Assembly: GCA_018292915.2 (NCBI GenBank)
Contig: JACVVK020000338.1
Coordinates: forward strand, 462,501 to 526,500
Source: Batillaria attramentaria
Lineage: Eukaryota; Mollusca; Gastropoda; Batillariidae
Direction: 5' to 3'
Length of the DNA: 64,000 nt
In this document: in pieces, positions 1 through 10,326 of the stretch
Position numbering within the stretch: position 1 is the first letter of the stretch
Layout of the letters: every line of letters starts with the position of its first letter
Program-made: the position numbers and the translations under genes
The notes under the pieces: generated by a model
Seen by the model: the letters and a program-made list of their open reading frames with translations, nothing else
Told to the model about the DNA's origin: nothing
The model's database searches: none

Positions 1-1262
1 AAAAAAAAAGAGGAAAATTTTTGTTAATGTGGTGGCGAAGCCATGACCACGTAACGCCAAAGGCAGTACATGCTAGGGGGTTTAGAGGCATGCTTCCCCC
101 CAAAATTTTTCCAAGAATAAGACCAAAAAAACTGTGCAGTCTGGTGCATAATTTTCACAAAGCGTTGGAGAACTGCTCTGACTCGAATGAGGTAAGACAT
201 GCTACGTGTATTTTACTTTCATTTTCTGAGTTCTTCAACTCAATGCTTCATTCACAGAATGTCACACCGCACACAGAATGCCAGGAAAAGACTTGTACTG
301 ACCCTGTAACACCATGCCTCCAACATCAAGGGATGAACCAAGCAGATTTTGATTGGCCCTACAAAGTGGTGAAGTCATTTGCAGTCCGGCTTTATGCTAA
401 GTTCTAACGCAATGTGATCTCAGCTGGTACAGCTGTTTTGGGTAGGGCACTGATACGGTCAAAAATGTCAGTCCTGGTTTGTAAAGCTGTCTGAGAAGCT
501 GACCAAGTTTCTCATCTTTGCAGGTGATCTGTCTGCTCCCATTGCCTAGCGTTATTTTTCACTCCTCCTACATAAACTTTGTCTCTCTGCTTGACAACTG
601 TACAGCCCGCCATGCAACTCTGTACCATTGCTACGCTTACCCTCTGCACTGACCTGAAATCAGCTAAACGAGACCTACGCCAGCGATCGTCAAATGTGTC
701 AGGACCATGGTAGCCATTCGGGCTACCGCCCTGAACAAAACTGGTAGCCCGAAAAAAATTCTGGAAGCCGGAGTGGCTGCTAGGTTCTGATTCATCTCAG
801 AATTCCTGCTTGCCATTCGGGCTACCGCTACCGGAGCTTTCACTCGCCCGACGGTAAATTTGGTGGTGAAAGCGGGCGGGCGAGGGCATTTGACAATCGC
901 TGCTACGCTGAGACAAGTGGTACCTAAGAAGGAAAAAAAAACCAACAAAAATACTCGGTGAGAAGTGGACAGTTCTGAACAACTTTGTTATCAACGTGGG
1001 ATTTCACATTCACCAGCACAGTACATTTTCAACTTGTTTCAGATATTATTGCCTGCATGAGTTGTCCCCCCTTGCATATAGAGAACCGCAGCATGCATTT
1101 TTCGTGGCAACTTTGTGCTCCACTTCTGGGAGCTACTGAATTTCAAGTTACTAGCCTGTAAGGCTTGCAGAAATTATTTTTAGAATTTATGCATCCCTGC
1201 AAAGCATGGAGGCATTGTGTGATGTAGGAACAAATGCAGTGGTTAACAGGGAACTTAACAGT
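1..1262. repeat. Repeat-derived intergenic DNA
   Basis: I find no credible gene here. Bases 1-180 carry a module (gcgaagcca, then a gggg run, then ggcatgc and cccccc, then aaaattttt) that recurs at 28560-28670 and 57610-57790. Bases 690-880 contain repeated 'cattcgggctacc' segments. Bases 920-1125 match 6915-7160 (both have ctaagaaggaaaaaa, gtggacagtt, gcatgagttgtccc, gcatgcatt in the same order), so this is a dispersed repeat. The short open frames lie in these repeats and resemble no protein family I know. Confidence 0.6.
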
Positions 1263-1268
1263 TTTATT
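1263..1268 (-). terminator. Polyadenylation signal of mS38 gene
   Basis: TTTATT on the plus strand reads AATAAA on the minus strand, about 315 bases past the mS38 stop codon. This is the first canonical signal downstream, implying a 3' UTR of roughly 330 bases. Transcript 3' ends would confirm it. Confidence 0.5.
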
Positions 1269-1582
1269 ACACTGGTTCACTTCGGATAAATGAATCAAAG
1301 GAGTAACTGCTGACTGACTTGGCACCATAAAGAACAGATATTCTGCGAGTTCCACTTAGCTCCAGTTACATTCTGCATGCTGATTGAAGCCAACGAGACT
1401 GGTATCAGCTTACAGTAAAGAGAATAATCTGACAGGAAAGCATCTACTCCTTTTAGAAAGAGAATGTTGAATGCTGTACATGTTCACTGGCAACAACGAC
1501 AATAAGGTTTACAAATTTAGCTGGGCAAAACTGTCCATGCATGTGTCAGGTACTGTCGCACCAACAGTACATGTGATGAATG

Positions 1583-2229
1583 TTATTTCTTGGCCAGCAC
1601 ATTGATATAAAATCCTCCTCGTCTAGCTTTGTTCAGTTCCTGTAAAACATAATCTCTGGCTGAGAAGGACTCCCCCCACTGCTTGATCTTCACAAGCTTT
1701 GCTAGGAAGATGGCTTCTTTCTTTCTCCTACGCTCACGCCGTTGCTTTCTCAGTGTAAACATCATTCGTTTACGATACTTTTTCAGCAGGTGACGCTTCA
1801 TTTTCTTCCTTCTGATTTTCAAGATCTGTCTTGCCTGTTTTGGGCTGTTTGTCTGGGAACACTCAGGCACTTTTATTTCTATAGGCAAACGACTCAATAT
1901 TGGATCAATGATGTGACAGTGGGTATGAGTGTTGGGGCAGTCATACACGCTAGATGAAGACGGCACGTCTCCAAAAACCACTTGATCATTGTAAGACAGG
2001 AAAACCTGAGGTGGTAGTATGTACTTGCAAACATCACGCTGAATCCCAAGTTGACTGGTCAAAACAGGTCTTGTCCTCAGCACCAAGGATGTTTTCCTAC
2101 TAACCATTGTGTTCAGATTCATGCCAGTGGTACTTGGATCAGACGGCTTTGCAGGAGTTTGCTGGTCTAAAATCTTGCACTGCAGTGTTCGGCGACACCC
2201 CACTGAAGGAACAGGTATGTTATGAGTAC
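1583..2229 (-). CDS. AURKAIP1: mS38 coding exon 2 (terminal)
   Basis: Begins with GT after a TTTTGCAG acceptor and encodes 214 further residues to a TAA at 1585-1583. It carries the Lys/Arg-rich mS38 domain that identifies the gene. Confidence 0.88.
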
Positions 2230-2801
2230 CTGCAAAATACATGTCATTGAACAACAATCATATATATGCAGCAGTTATGGAACGATCCCTCAATTCTGTC
2301 AGTACTCCTAACCCATTGCAAAGTAAGGCAGGAGTGTAGTCCCATCATGTTTTGCATTTAGTTTATAATACTAATGCATGTCATATCAAATAGTGTCATA
2401 AAACTGTGCATTAGACTTAATCAGCAAGATCTAGGTCCATAAGGCCTAATGCTCATTTTGAGGAACTAAGGCAGGTATTATTTCCGCACTAAGAAGCATG
2501 TATGCACACACCAATGTATGTTGCTGAACTGACTGTACTGTAATTGCAAATCATGCACTCCCTATATATGACTATATATATGTGTGGGCCACAGGGTGCC
2601 AAAGCGGAACTGTGTGTGTAAGTGTGTGGTGCCTATGGCTGCAGTGAAACATGAACGACCTTCCTTCCATACTCTGTTTCTGCTTCAAGTCTGCACAATA
2701 TGCATAGATAAACTTGTATCTAAAAAAGAAAAGATACCTGTTAATGTTAATCGCCATACTGCTCGGCAGATTTCTTGTAAAGCTTTCTGTTGAGTTGCCA
2801 T
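1583..2801 (-). CDS. AURKAIP1: Mitochondrial small ribosomal subunit protein mS38 (AURKAIP1 homologue)
   Basis: Two coding exons, 2801-2738 and 2229-1583, joined within a Gly codon (G|GT), give 236 aa; human AURKAIP1 is 199 aa. The conserved part is the C-terminal COX24/mS38 domain, about residues 160-236. It is extremely basic, with a KMKRH motif and long Lys/Arg runs (RKQRRERRRKKE), as expected of a protein threaded along mitoribosomal rRNA. The N-terminus (MATQQKALQEICRAVWRL) is basic with no acidic patch, compatible with a mitochondrial presequence. The middle is divergent and rich in Ser, Thr and Pro, as in other animals. I chose the ATG at 2801-2799 because it has A at -3 and G at +4. 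An in-frame ATG further upstream is possible but would lengthen the leader. Donor GTATCT and acceptor TTTTGCAG are visible. In the family, mS38 binds the small subunit near the decoding region; the Aurora-A link is described for the human protein only. Confidence 0.85.
2738..2801 (-). CDS. AURKAIP1: mS38 coding exon 1
   Basis: Contains the ATG and 21 codons of a basic leader, ending with one base (G) before the donor GTATCT. The phase matches the next exon exactly. Confidence 0.75.
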
Positions 2802-3320
2802 GATTTTCCCACAATAAATATCACGTTCTGAAACAGAGTAGGGGAAAAACAGCTCAAACTTTAACACACATGTATGTCCGGACAAGCAATTCTTGTTTCA
2901 TCCACTCCACAGTATGACAAAATCTCACATATCCCTTTTATCTGCGGTAAGTTAACAATTTCTGTCCTTGCGCTCAGTGGCTAAACGTGCAAATCGAAAA
3001 TGTTTGGTTTTCTGTGGGCACTCGCCGAGTTAAACTGAGACTATCCGACAAAACCAAGGGGACCCGGAGTCCCTTGCCTTCAACAGAGCCGTGATTGAGA
3101 ACTAGACGGCAACCAGTCCACGATAACTACGACTACGCTGTCATTTGTCGAATAAGAAAAAATCATCTAAAATTCCGTTAAACAAACCTTGTGGATACAC
3201 TTATTCTGTCTCATTCCCTCACTAAATTTGTGAACTGTTATAAACCACATCAAAAAAGGGGCATCCGCGGTGCTTTCAGACCACGAGAGTGCCCATGGGA
3301 GAAAACTCCTCTATCCAAAG
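2802..3320. promoter_or_regulatory. Upstream region of mS38; probable promoter, no motif proven
   Basis: This is the only non-repetitive DNA directly upstream of the mS38 start, so the promoter probably lies here. I see no TATA box at a convincing place and no other gene. The assignment rests on position only. Confidence 0.35.
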
Positions 3321-3329
3321 GCTACAGCC

Positions 3330-3735
3330 AACCCTTACCGGTGTAGCAGTCCAGATTATACCCCGTCTGGAGTATTATACCCCCCGTATAAACTGGCCTA
3401 GCCCAGACTATCCCCCCGTATAAACTGGCCTAGCCCAGACTATACCCCGGGGTGTACTCTGGCTTAGGCCCGTTTAACCCTCTCCTGCCCACTTAACCCC
3501 CCTACCACGGACGACCAGAGAGAGGAAGACTGAGAAACGTACACGCAAACGGCCGTGTACAAAAACTTTAGTAAACTCTGTTCACAGGTGGGTATATTCC
3601 GGGCAGGACTGAGGGGGTGAATCCGGCCTGGGCTGATCTATACCCAGGGGATTGAACCGGCCTAGGCTACTTTATACCCGAGGGTATAAAGTAGCCAGGG
3701 GTATACTCTGGCCTGTTACACCTTCCTCGCTTTTC
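3330..3735. repeat. GC-rich palindromic repeat cluster
   Basis: Many short copies of 'tataccccgg', 'cccagactata' and 'aactggcctagcc' occur in both orientations, including the near palindrome ctactttataccc gag ggtataaagtagcc at about 3668-3703. No coding potential was recognised. It looks like a decayed fold-back repeat. Confidence 0.55.
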
Positions 3736-3837
3736 TTGGGTTACAGGCCGGTATTAGCTTCCGGGTCATGTAGTAAACTCGGCTAAATATAGTAGAAAAT
3801 CTTTACCCCTTTGAAACTTTGTGTGCAGAGTATAAAA

Positions 3838-5935
3838 AAACAAGATGGCCACCAGCCCAATATGTTGTTTCCATTTGATCACCTGCTATCGTCGTTCTTT
3901 TGTAATGCCATGTATCCACACACACACACACACACACACACACTCTCTCTCTCTCTCTCGGAATGGAAACAACTGACCGGGCTGTCACACCAATCTTGTT
4001 TTTGGAAGAGAGACGTCAAGTTGTATTCTTTGAAATCTATGACGTTTTTGCTCACTGGGATGACGCATAATACATATGGCGTAATAACTTTGATACAGTT
4101 CTTGCAATGAAAGCAGGCCCATGAAAATTGAAGTGTTGCTGCTGCGTGCGCAGTGTAAAGATCGAATTAATACCGACCCAATATGTTTAACAGACAAGTC
4201 TGCGCGGCGAACGTTTTCTAACTATGTGTTATGTCAGACATACACACGCGCGCGCGCACTGACACACTCACACGCACGCACGCACGCGCACACGCACACA
4301 CACACACAGAGACTCGCGCGAGCCGCGTTTGTGCTCCATTGAGACCTATGTGGTGTCCTCTCACTCAGTCTACTATGCTATTGAGTGAGAGTCAGTGGGA
4401 AAAACAAAGCACACTACATCAATGAAACTCCCGCTTTCCCCGTCTACACATAGAGAACGTCCAAAAAGTGGCGACACATCCCCAAGAAATGCCAGTATCA
4501 CGTCAATCAAACATGACGTCGGAAAAATGACGCTGATACTGCCTTTTTGCGTCAGTGCGCGCGTGCCTTTTCTGCGATGGATCTGACCTGTTCAGTACGT
4601 AAGCAGCCCTGCACAGCGTTCTGGGTTCTTCTTCTTTCATGAATTTGTTCTCCGGCCGTGCTTTATCTGTCCAATAAAGTATTGGAGTTGTATTCTGTTA
4701 TATCCCGTGTCTTCTCTGCGATTGCACGAAGATGGCGACATAGTAGAAGTAAAATACACCACGTCTCAAAACAGAGGAATTCGGAAAGAAAGTGGCGAGA
4801 CACCCCCAAGAAAAAACAGCATCACGTCAATCAAACATGACGCACTTACCGTGGCTTTACGTCAGTGCGCGTGCGTCTCTTCTTCGATGTTTGTGAGGCG
4901 TGTGGCTTGTAGAGGAAATGTGCTGTGAGTACAAATTTTCAAGTCAACTGACGATAACGGCTGCAGTGAATTTGTCTAATTTTTTTGTATATTTTTTATG
5001 GCACCCCAGGCTCATTATCTATGTATAGTAGGAGCGATTTTGAGATCTAAAGTGTGTTCACCAGCACTTTCATCAGGTACGGCTTACGCCAAAAGTATAA
5101 AAGCGACAACCTCCAAAATTCACTTAGTTGAGAGTCCGTATTCATGCTATCTATGTCCAAAAAATGGAGTGGTTTAGGTAAATATTACGCCTTTAAACGC
5201 CAGAAAGCCACTTTTTCTGAAAAGGGCGATAACTCGCAAATCATGTGTGCAATCGTACCTGGATCGGGCCTTCTATTCAACAATCTTGATTCATTTAGAA
5301 ACCCCAAATTTGAAATCAATCGGTTCAGTATTTTCGGAGAAATAGGCATCTGAACTGGGTTCACATGCAATGTCAACTCAGGCTCGGTTTACATGAAAAC
5401 TATAAGAGCGACCATTTTCTAGTAGTGACTCTGTTCAGAGTCCGTATTCAAGCTATCTACTGCCAAAAAATTGAGTGATTTAAATAAATATTACGCCTGT
5501 ACACGAAAGACAACCAACTTGTCTCAAAAGGGCGATAACTCCCAAATCACTTAAGCAATCATCACACGCTTGAATCGTCTAATGTAACATTTTGATATAT
5601 TTGGATACCCCAAATTTGAAGCCATTCGGTTGAGTATTTTCGAAGAAACGGGCCTGGACACAATTCACACACACACAGCCGCACGCACACACGCACACAC
5701 GCACACACATCCGCACAGACGGCACTCACTGAGGAGGAGAAGTGCGTTCGGAACACCATACGCGTCAGCATCGATGACGCAAGTTTTCTTACGTCATTGT
5801 CAGAGTTACACTTGCAAAATCGTCTCTGCGGGAGATCGGCAGTGACGTGCGTTTGTACCACAGATGCTTGCCTATGAACGTGGAAATTTTAGCCCGTCCT
5901 ATTATGTTGTTTCCATTACTATGGAAACAACATAA
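3838..5935 (+). mobile_element. 2.1-kb dispersed repeat, copy 1 (unclassified)
   Basis: Starts with aacaagatggccaccagccc and ends near atggaaacaacataaaa. The same succession of blocks (a CA run then TC run; gcgcggcgaacgttttct; atcacgtcaatcaaacatgac; repeated ggcgataactc; cgtctctgcgggagatc) recurs at 21522-24960. The flanks 3725-3838 and 5936-6260 read as one continuous unit at 11905-12285 (gtgtgcag...aaatggc), so 3838-5935 is an insertion into that unit. No protein was recognised. It has an internal direct duplication at about 5095-5360 and 5405-5660. Both ends carry AGCCC followed by TATGTTGTTTCCAT in the same orientation, so it does not look like a simple TIR element. Confidence 0.7.
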
Positions 5936-6260
5936 AAATGGCAATCTGGGGCTTTTTGTTGGCTTTGTAAACAAGCTTCATCCAGGTAATAGTAAAATCA
6001 GGGGAAAATGAGGCCAGCTTGTGGACTATTTGTATTGCGCGGCTGGCACAGGAGCCAGCAGACGCGGACCGGCCGTGGAATCGATGAGGTGGTTGCTGCC
6101 AACCTTGCCAAAAAACAGAACAATGGAATTTGTTGAAATTTACTCTACACATGAGTCTATGGCTGCCTGATTTTTTGGTGATTTTTTTTTTTTTTTTTTT
6201 TTTGGTGAATTTTAAAGCATTTCTAGGGTGTCATCTGCAACGTTAAGTCACGGTAAGAGG
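5936..6260 (+). repeat. Dispersed repeat unit, left copy
   Basis: Direct repeat of 12000-12285: both contain ttttgttggctttgtaaa, ggtaatagtaaaat, gcgcggctggcac, ggagccagcagacg and taaagcatttctagggtgtc in the same order. A T run of about 23 lies at 6181-6203. No gene seen. Confidence 0.75.
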
Positions 6261-6424
6261 AACTTGATATCAGTATAGCCTTTTCCTCCAAATGTGCATC
6301 TCTGGTACGTAGCCTGAGCCCCTGCAGATTTTGCTCAAGCACTCTAAGAATCGCCCAACTTTCGCTGCGACTTGACGGCCAAGTCGGGCTAACCGAGACC
6401 GAGCCGAGCTAAGTGATACCAGAG

Positions 6425-6511
6425 ACATAATAATAATAATAATAATGAATTGTACTTATATAGCGCAAAATTCTCACAATGACTCAATGCGCGTACTCCC
6501 GCACTCATACC

Positions 6512-6550
<39 letters not shown>

Positions 6551-6925
6551 CCGCTGAAACAGGATGAGGTAGGTGGGCTTAGTCGAAAGCCAGCCGGAAC
6601 AGATGCGTTTTCAAGTCAGACTTGAAACGATCTATGTCCGACTGGTCTCTCAGGCCGGCAGGTAATGCGTTCCAGAGCGACGGGGCAGCAAAGCTAAACG
6701 CGCGCTCGCCAACCGTTTTGAGGTTTCGACGGAGAACGTTCAGTAGTTTTTCAGATGAAGAACGAAGAGTGCGTGCTGTTTGGTGGACTGTAAGGGAATT
6801 TGAGAGGTAGGCAGGAAGAGTTCCTTCAAAAAAGCGAAATACAAGCATGCAGATTTTGTACTGAATGCGGAATTTCACTGGCAGCCAGTGAAGATGCCGC
6901 AGCAAGGGAGTGAGGACTTGGTCTA
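6425..6925 (-). mobile_element. 5'-truncated L2-like LINE, RT C-terminus and 3' tail
   Basis: Minus-strand frame encodes about 120 residues with the C-terminal signature of L2-type reverse transcriptases: LLRHLHWLPVKFRIQYKI, then TLRSSSEKLL, then FSFAAPSLWNALPAGLR. The frame closes at 6579. A CA run and the tail gcgctatataagtacaatt followed by (att)n at about 6430-6460 follow, a typical L2 3' end. Everything upstream of the RT C-terminus is missing. The 5' junction lies near 6925, where another repeat begins. Confidence 0.78.
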
Positions 6926-7157
6926 AGAAGGAAAAAACAAAACTACTCGGCGACAAGGAAAGTGGACAGTTGCGAACAACTTTGAGGTCCCAGTGTTATT
7001 TCACAGTGTGCACAGAAGCGGATAAAACTGTCGCATTTTACCAGCAGAGTACATTTTCAGCCTGGTTAGAGAGGATTTCCTGCATGAGTTGTCCCTCGTG
7101 CATACACAGACCCGCAGCAAGCATGCATTTCAGTTTCGTGGGAGCTTTGTGCTCTGC
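6915..7157 (+). repeat. Dispersed repeat, second copy of 920-1125
   Basis: Shares ordered blocks with 920-1125 (ctaagaaggaaaaaa, ctactcggcga, gtggacagttgcgaacaactttg, gcatgagttgtccc). No coding capacity recognised. Confidence 0.65.
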
Positions 7158-7425
7158 CACGAAAAACAAGGAGGAACGGCCCCGTCTTACAAAGTTGTTT
7201 CTCCAAACTTCATTTTTTTTGTCTGTTTTGTTGTTATTGTTGCCGGTTCTCCCCTCTCCAAGTTCTACCCGGCAATGACACTAGATCCTCTACGACCTCG
7301 ACCGATTAGCCACGTCAGTGACTGGGGGTGGGGCCGGGTGGGGGAAGAAGGGAGAGAGAGAGAGGCAGAGAGAGAGGGTGGGTGGGTGGGTGTTTAGGAG
7401 TTTAACGTCCTTTTCCACCACAGCT

Positions 7426-7561
7426 GTGTCATGTCCGCTATGCCCTTGCCATCTTTTAGTTTAGATTTCTTAGTTTAGTTGCATAGTATTAGACTTGGAC
7501 ATCACACATTACTTTAGGATCTGTGTTTAATATGTATGGATTTATATGTCTAGATAAATTA

Positions 7562-7638
<77 letters not shown>

Positions 7639-7708
7639 CCAGAAGAAAATTTTCTGCCATCGACAGACAATAAAGTTATATTGAATTGAATTGAATTGAA
7701 TTGAATTG
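7426..7708 (+). mobile_element. Retroposon insertion with (TTGAA)n tail
   Basis: Interrupts the SINE tail of the left arm: tgtggtggaaaagg on one side and gatatcaaag on the other are contiguous at 11420-11460. It contains a long TG run and ends gacaataaagttatattgaa followed by (ttgaa) repeats. The same tail type occurs at 40187-40279. Confidence 0.6.
7563..7636 (+). repeat. (TG)37 microsatellite
   Basis: Uninterrupted TG dinucleotide run inside the retroposon insertion. Confidence 0.97.
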
Positions 7709-7835
7709 ATATCAAAGACGGGGCAACGAGAAAAAGGCCAGCACAAATATTTGGCCCCAGATTCGAACTCAGTCTCGGCCCAAGCATTGAAAGTCCAACG
7801 CTCTACCATTCGGCCACCCTGGCTCCCCAGAGAGA
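7690..7835 (-). mobile_element. tRNA-derived SINE, minus copy
   Basis: Reverse strand reads a Leu/Ser-type tRNA-like head with an A box (GGCCGAATGG) and a B-box-like GAGTTCGAATC, followed by tggggccaaatatttgtgctggcc and cgttgccccgtctttgatatca. It is the inverted partner of 11314-11465. Confidence 0.75.
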
Positions 7836-7989
7836 GAGAGAGAGACGTCAGTTCCGTGAACTAAACATTTGACGTCAGCCTCAGGCAGGTCGTCATACAG
7901 AGAGGGAGAGAGATGACGTCAACTTTCCGTGAACTAAACTTTTGACGTCAGCCTCTAGCAGTGAGATCGTCTGAGGATGCTTATGTCCT

Positions 7990-8160
7990 GTCAAGTCAAA
8001 GTCAAAGTCAAAAATACTTTATTTATCCCCGTAGGGCAATTCATGCGGGCGAGCATAAGACACATAAAGAAGTTAAGATCACTAAATTCATATAATTGTA
8101 CACTCTCTCTCTCTCGGCTCACACACACACACACACACACACACATATCCTGCACTTGGT
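7990..8160 (-). mobile_element. LINE 3' tail fragment plus CA microsatellite
   Basis: On the minus strand, tgccctacggggataaataaagt precedes repeats of gactt, a common CR1/RTE-type tail. A TC run and (CA)n lie at about 8103-8146. No coding sequence. Confidence 0.5.
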
Positions 8161-8204
8161 GACTAACCGGAGAATTATAAGCATGAGGAAGAAAAGAAAA
8201 AAAA

Positions 8205-9972
8205 CTAGAGGAGCAAAGCCTCCTTGGCTCACTTGTGAGATGGGTCAAGGTCATTCAAAAGAGTATGTTTCTAAAGCTCTTATCACTAGCTTTCACGAAA
8301 TAAGGTGTCTTGTGTTCATAGTTCCTAAGAAAACAGCAAATGGCAACATAACATTTTTCCCAGGACAGCTTCTATGACCTTGACCTTGGGTCAAGGTCAT
8401 TCAAATGAGATCTGTAAGTGAAGAGCTTATCAGTGACTATCATTATGCCAAATTTGATAACTCTAATTTTTGTAGTTTCTGTACAAATGGCAATGTAAAA
8501 TTTTACAACAGACAGCTGTAATGACCTTGACCTTGAGTCAAGGTCACTCAAATGGGTATGTCTGCATAGGTCTCTTTGCTGCCTATCATTGTGCCTTGCT
8601 GCTGTTTGTTGTTTCCAAGGAAATGCTAACGTTAAAGTCTCCACAAAACATCTTGAATGGCCTTGACCTTGACCCAAGGAAATTGAATACAAGTATGCCA
8701 GTACAGGTTATGCCAGTACAGGTTTTGTCAATGTCTATCATGCCATGCAAAGTTTGATGCCTCTGGTACCACTACATTCTGAGAAAATGGCAATTTTAAA
8801 TTTCCAATTACACATCTTTGACGACCTTGACCTTCAGTCAAGGTCATTCAAAATGGTAAGTCTTGAAAGGTCTTGCTGCTGTTTATCAGCAAGCCAGGTT
8901 TGGTGCTTCTGCTGTTCATTGTTTCTGAGAAAATGCCAATGTTAAGGTTTTGGAAGGTTTTCCGCAAAACAGCTTGTATGGCCTTGACCTTGATTCAAAG
9001 TCACTTAATACAGGTATGTCAGTAAATGTGTTGTCAATGTCTATCATCATGCAAAGTTTGATGTCTCTGGCTTTTCTAGATTCTGAGAAAATGCCAATGT
9101 AAAATTTCCAAACAGACAGCTTTAGTGACCCTGACCTTAGGTCAAGGTCAGTCATTATGGTATGTTTTGAAAGGTCTTATGGCTGTCTATCAGCTTGCCA
9201 AGTTTGGTGCCTCTGCTGTTCATTGTTTCTGAGAAAATGCCAATGTTAAGGTTTTGGAAGGTTTTCCGCAAAACAGCTTGTATGGCCTTGACCTTGATTC
9301 AAAGTCACTTAATACAGGTATGTCAGTAAAGGTGTTGTCAATATCCATCGCCATGCTAAGTTTGATGTCTCTGGCTTTTCTAAATTCTGAGAAAATGCCA
9401 ATGTAAAATTTCCAAACAGACAGCTTTAGTGACCTTGACCTTGGGTCAAGGTCAATCATTATAGTATGTTTTGAAAGGTCTTATGGCTGTCTATCAGCTT
9501 GCCAAGTTTGGTGCCTCTGCTGTTCATTGTTTCTGAGAAAATGCCAATGTTAAGGTTTTGGAAGGTTTTCCGCAAAACAGCTTGTATGGCCTTGACCTTG
9601 ATTCAAAGTCACTTAATACAGGTATGTCAGTAAAGGTGTTGTCAATATCCATCGCCATGCTAAGTTTGATATCTCTGGCTTTTCTAAATTCTGAGAAAAT
9701 GCCAATGTAAAATTTCCAAACAGACAGCTTTAGTGACCTTGACCTTGGGTCAAGGTCAATCATTATAGTATGTTGTGAAAGGTCTTATGGCTGTCTATCA
9801 GCTTGCCAAGTTTGGTGCCTCTGCTGCTCATAGTTTCTGAGAAAATGCCAGTGTTAAGGTTTACTGCGGACACACAGACAGACAGACAGACACACAGACA
9901 GACAGACAGACAGACACACAGACAGACGACGGAGGGTTATTACATAGACTCACTTTGTTACACAAGTGAGCC
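8205..9972 (-). mobile_element. Pearl/Helentron-like non-autonomous element A with tandem AGGTCA arrays
   Basis: Bounded by the 12-bp inverted pair GGCTCACTTGTG (8226-8237) and CACAAGTGAGCC (9961-9972). Read on the minus strand, it ends in a short hairpin followed by CTAG and a flanking T, as Helitron-type elements do. The core is a tandem array of about 150-bp units, each containing a palindrome of the type TGACCTTGA-7 bp-TCAAGGTCA (for example 8375-8399 and 9430-9454). A CAGA-rich microsatellite at 9870-9930 lies just before the right end. No protein is encoded; the repeated 79-aa frames are an artefact of the 304-bp repeat. The pearl assignment rests on overall architecture, not on an alignment. 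Confidence 0.65.
8980..9891 (+). repeat. Three tandem copies of a 304-bp higher-order unit
   Basis: Units begin near 8980, 9284 and 9588, each with two AGGTCA-containing half units. Units 2 and 3 differ at only a few bases, unit 1 slightly more, indicating recent local amplification inside element A. Confidence 0.88.
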
Positions 9973-10069
9973 AAAAAAACGTATCACAAGCATCACAGAA
10001 GCGGTAACAGCAGCTTATTGAATACATGCGTGCTTCTTGTGGCAAGGGAGACAACACATGCAGGCACCG

Positions 10070-10275
10070 AGTATTTTTAAGTTGTTTCTCTATAGAGAAA
10101 CAACTTTATGAGACGGGGCAGATAAGTTTCAGTGATACAAAACAAGACGGCTGTGACTTTTCTCCACACAATACTTACTTTCACGCACACAGTGACGTAA
10201 CGAAATCTGCGTCATCAGTAGACACCTTACGTGCACACTGTGACTATGCTGCGTTTTTTTGGGCGGGAGTTGCGA

Positions 10276-10326
<51 letters not shown>

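Larger units (their letters stand above)
7158..7975 (+). repeat. Left arm of a large composite inverted repeat
   Basis: Read in reverse, this matches 11157-11715. Shared blocks include the cggcccc and caaagttgtttctcc boundary, the gagagag block beside cacccggcccc, gtttaacgtccttttccacca, the tRNA-headed SINE, and the run of tgacgtca sites ending near gcatcctc. The arm is interrupted by a (TG)n-containing retroposon at about 7426-7708. The centre between the arms, about 3.2 kb, holds a pearl-like array and another dispersed repeat. Confidence 0.65.

Noticed and set aside
8916..9763. Three nearly identical 79-aa minus-strand frames (DLDPRSRSLKLSVWKFY...)
   Set aside because: They are translations of the 304-bp tandem repeat. 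The similarity comes from DNA amplification, and there are no coding signals.
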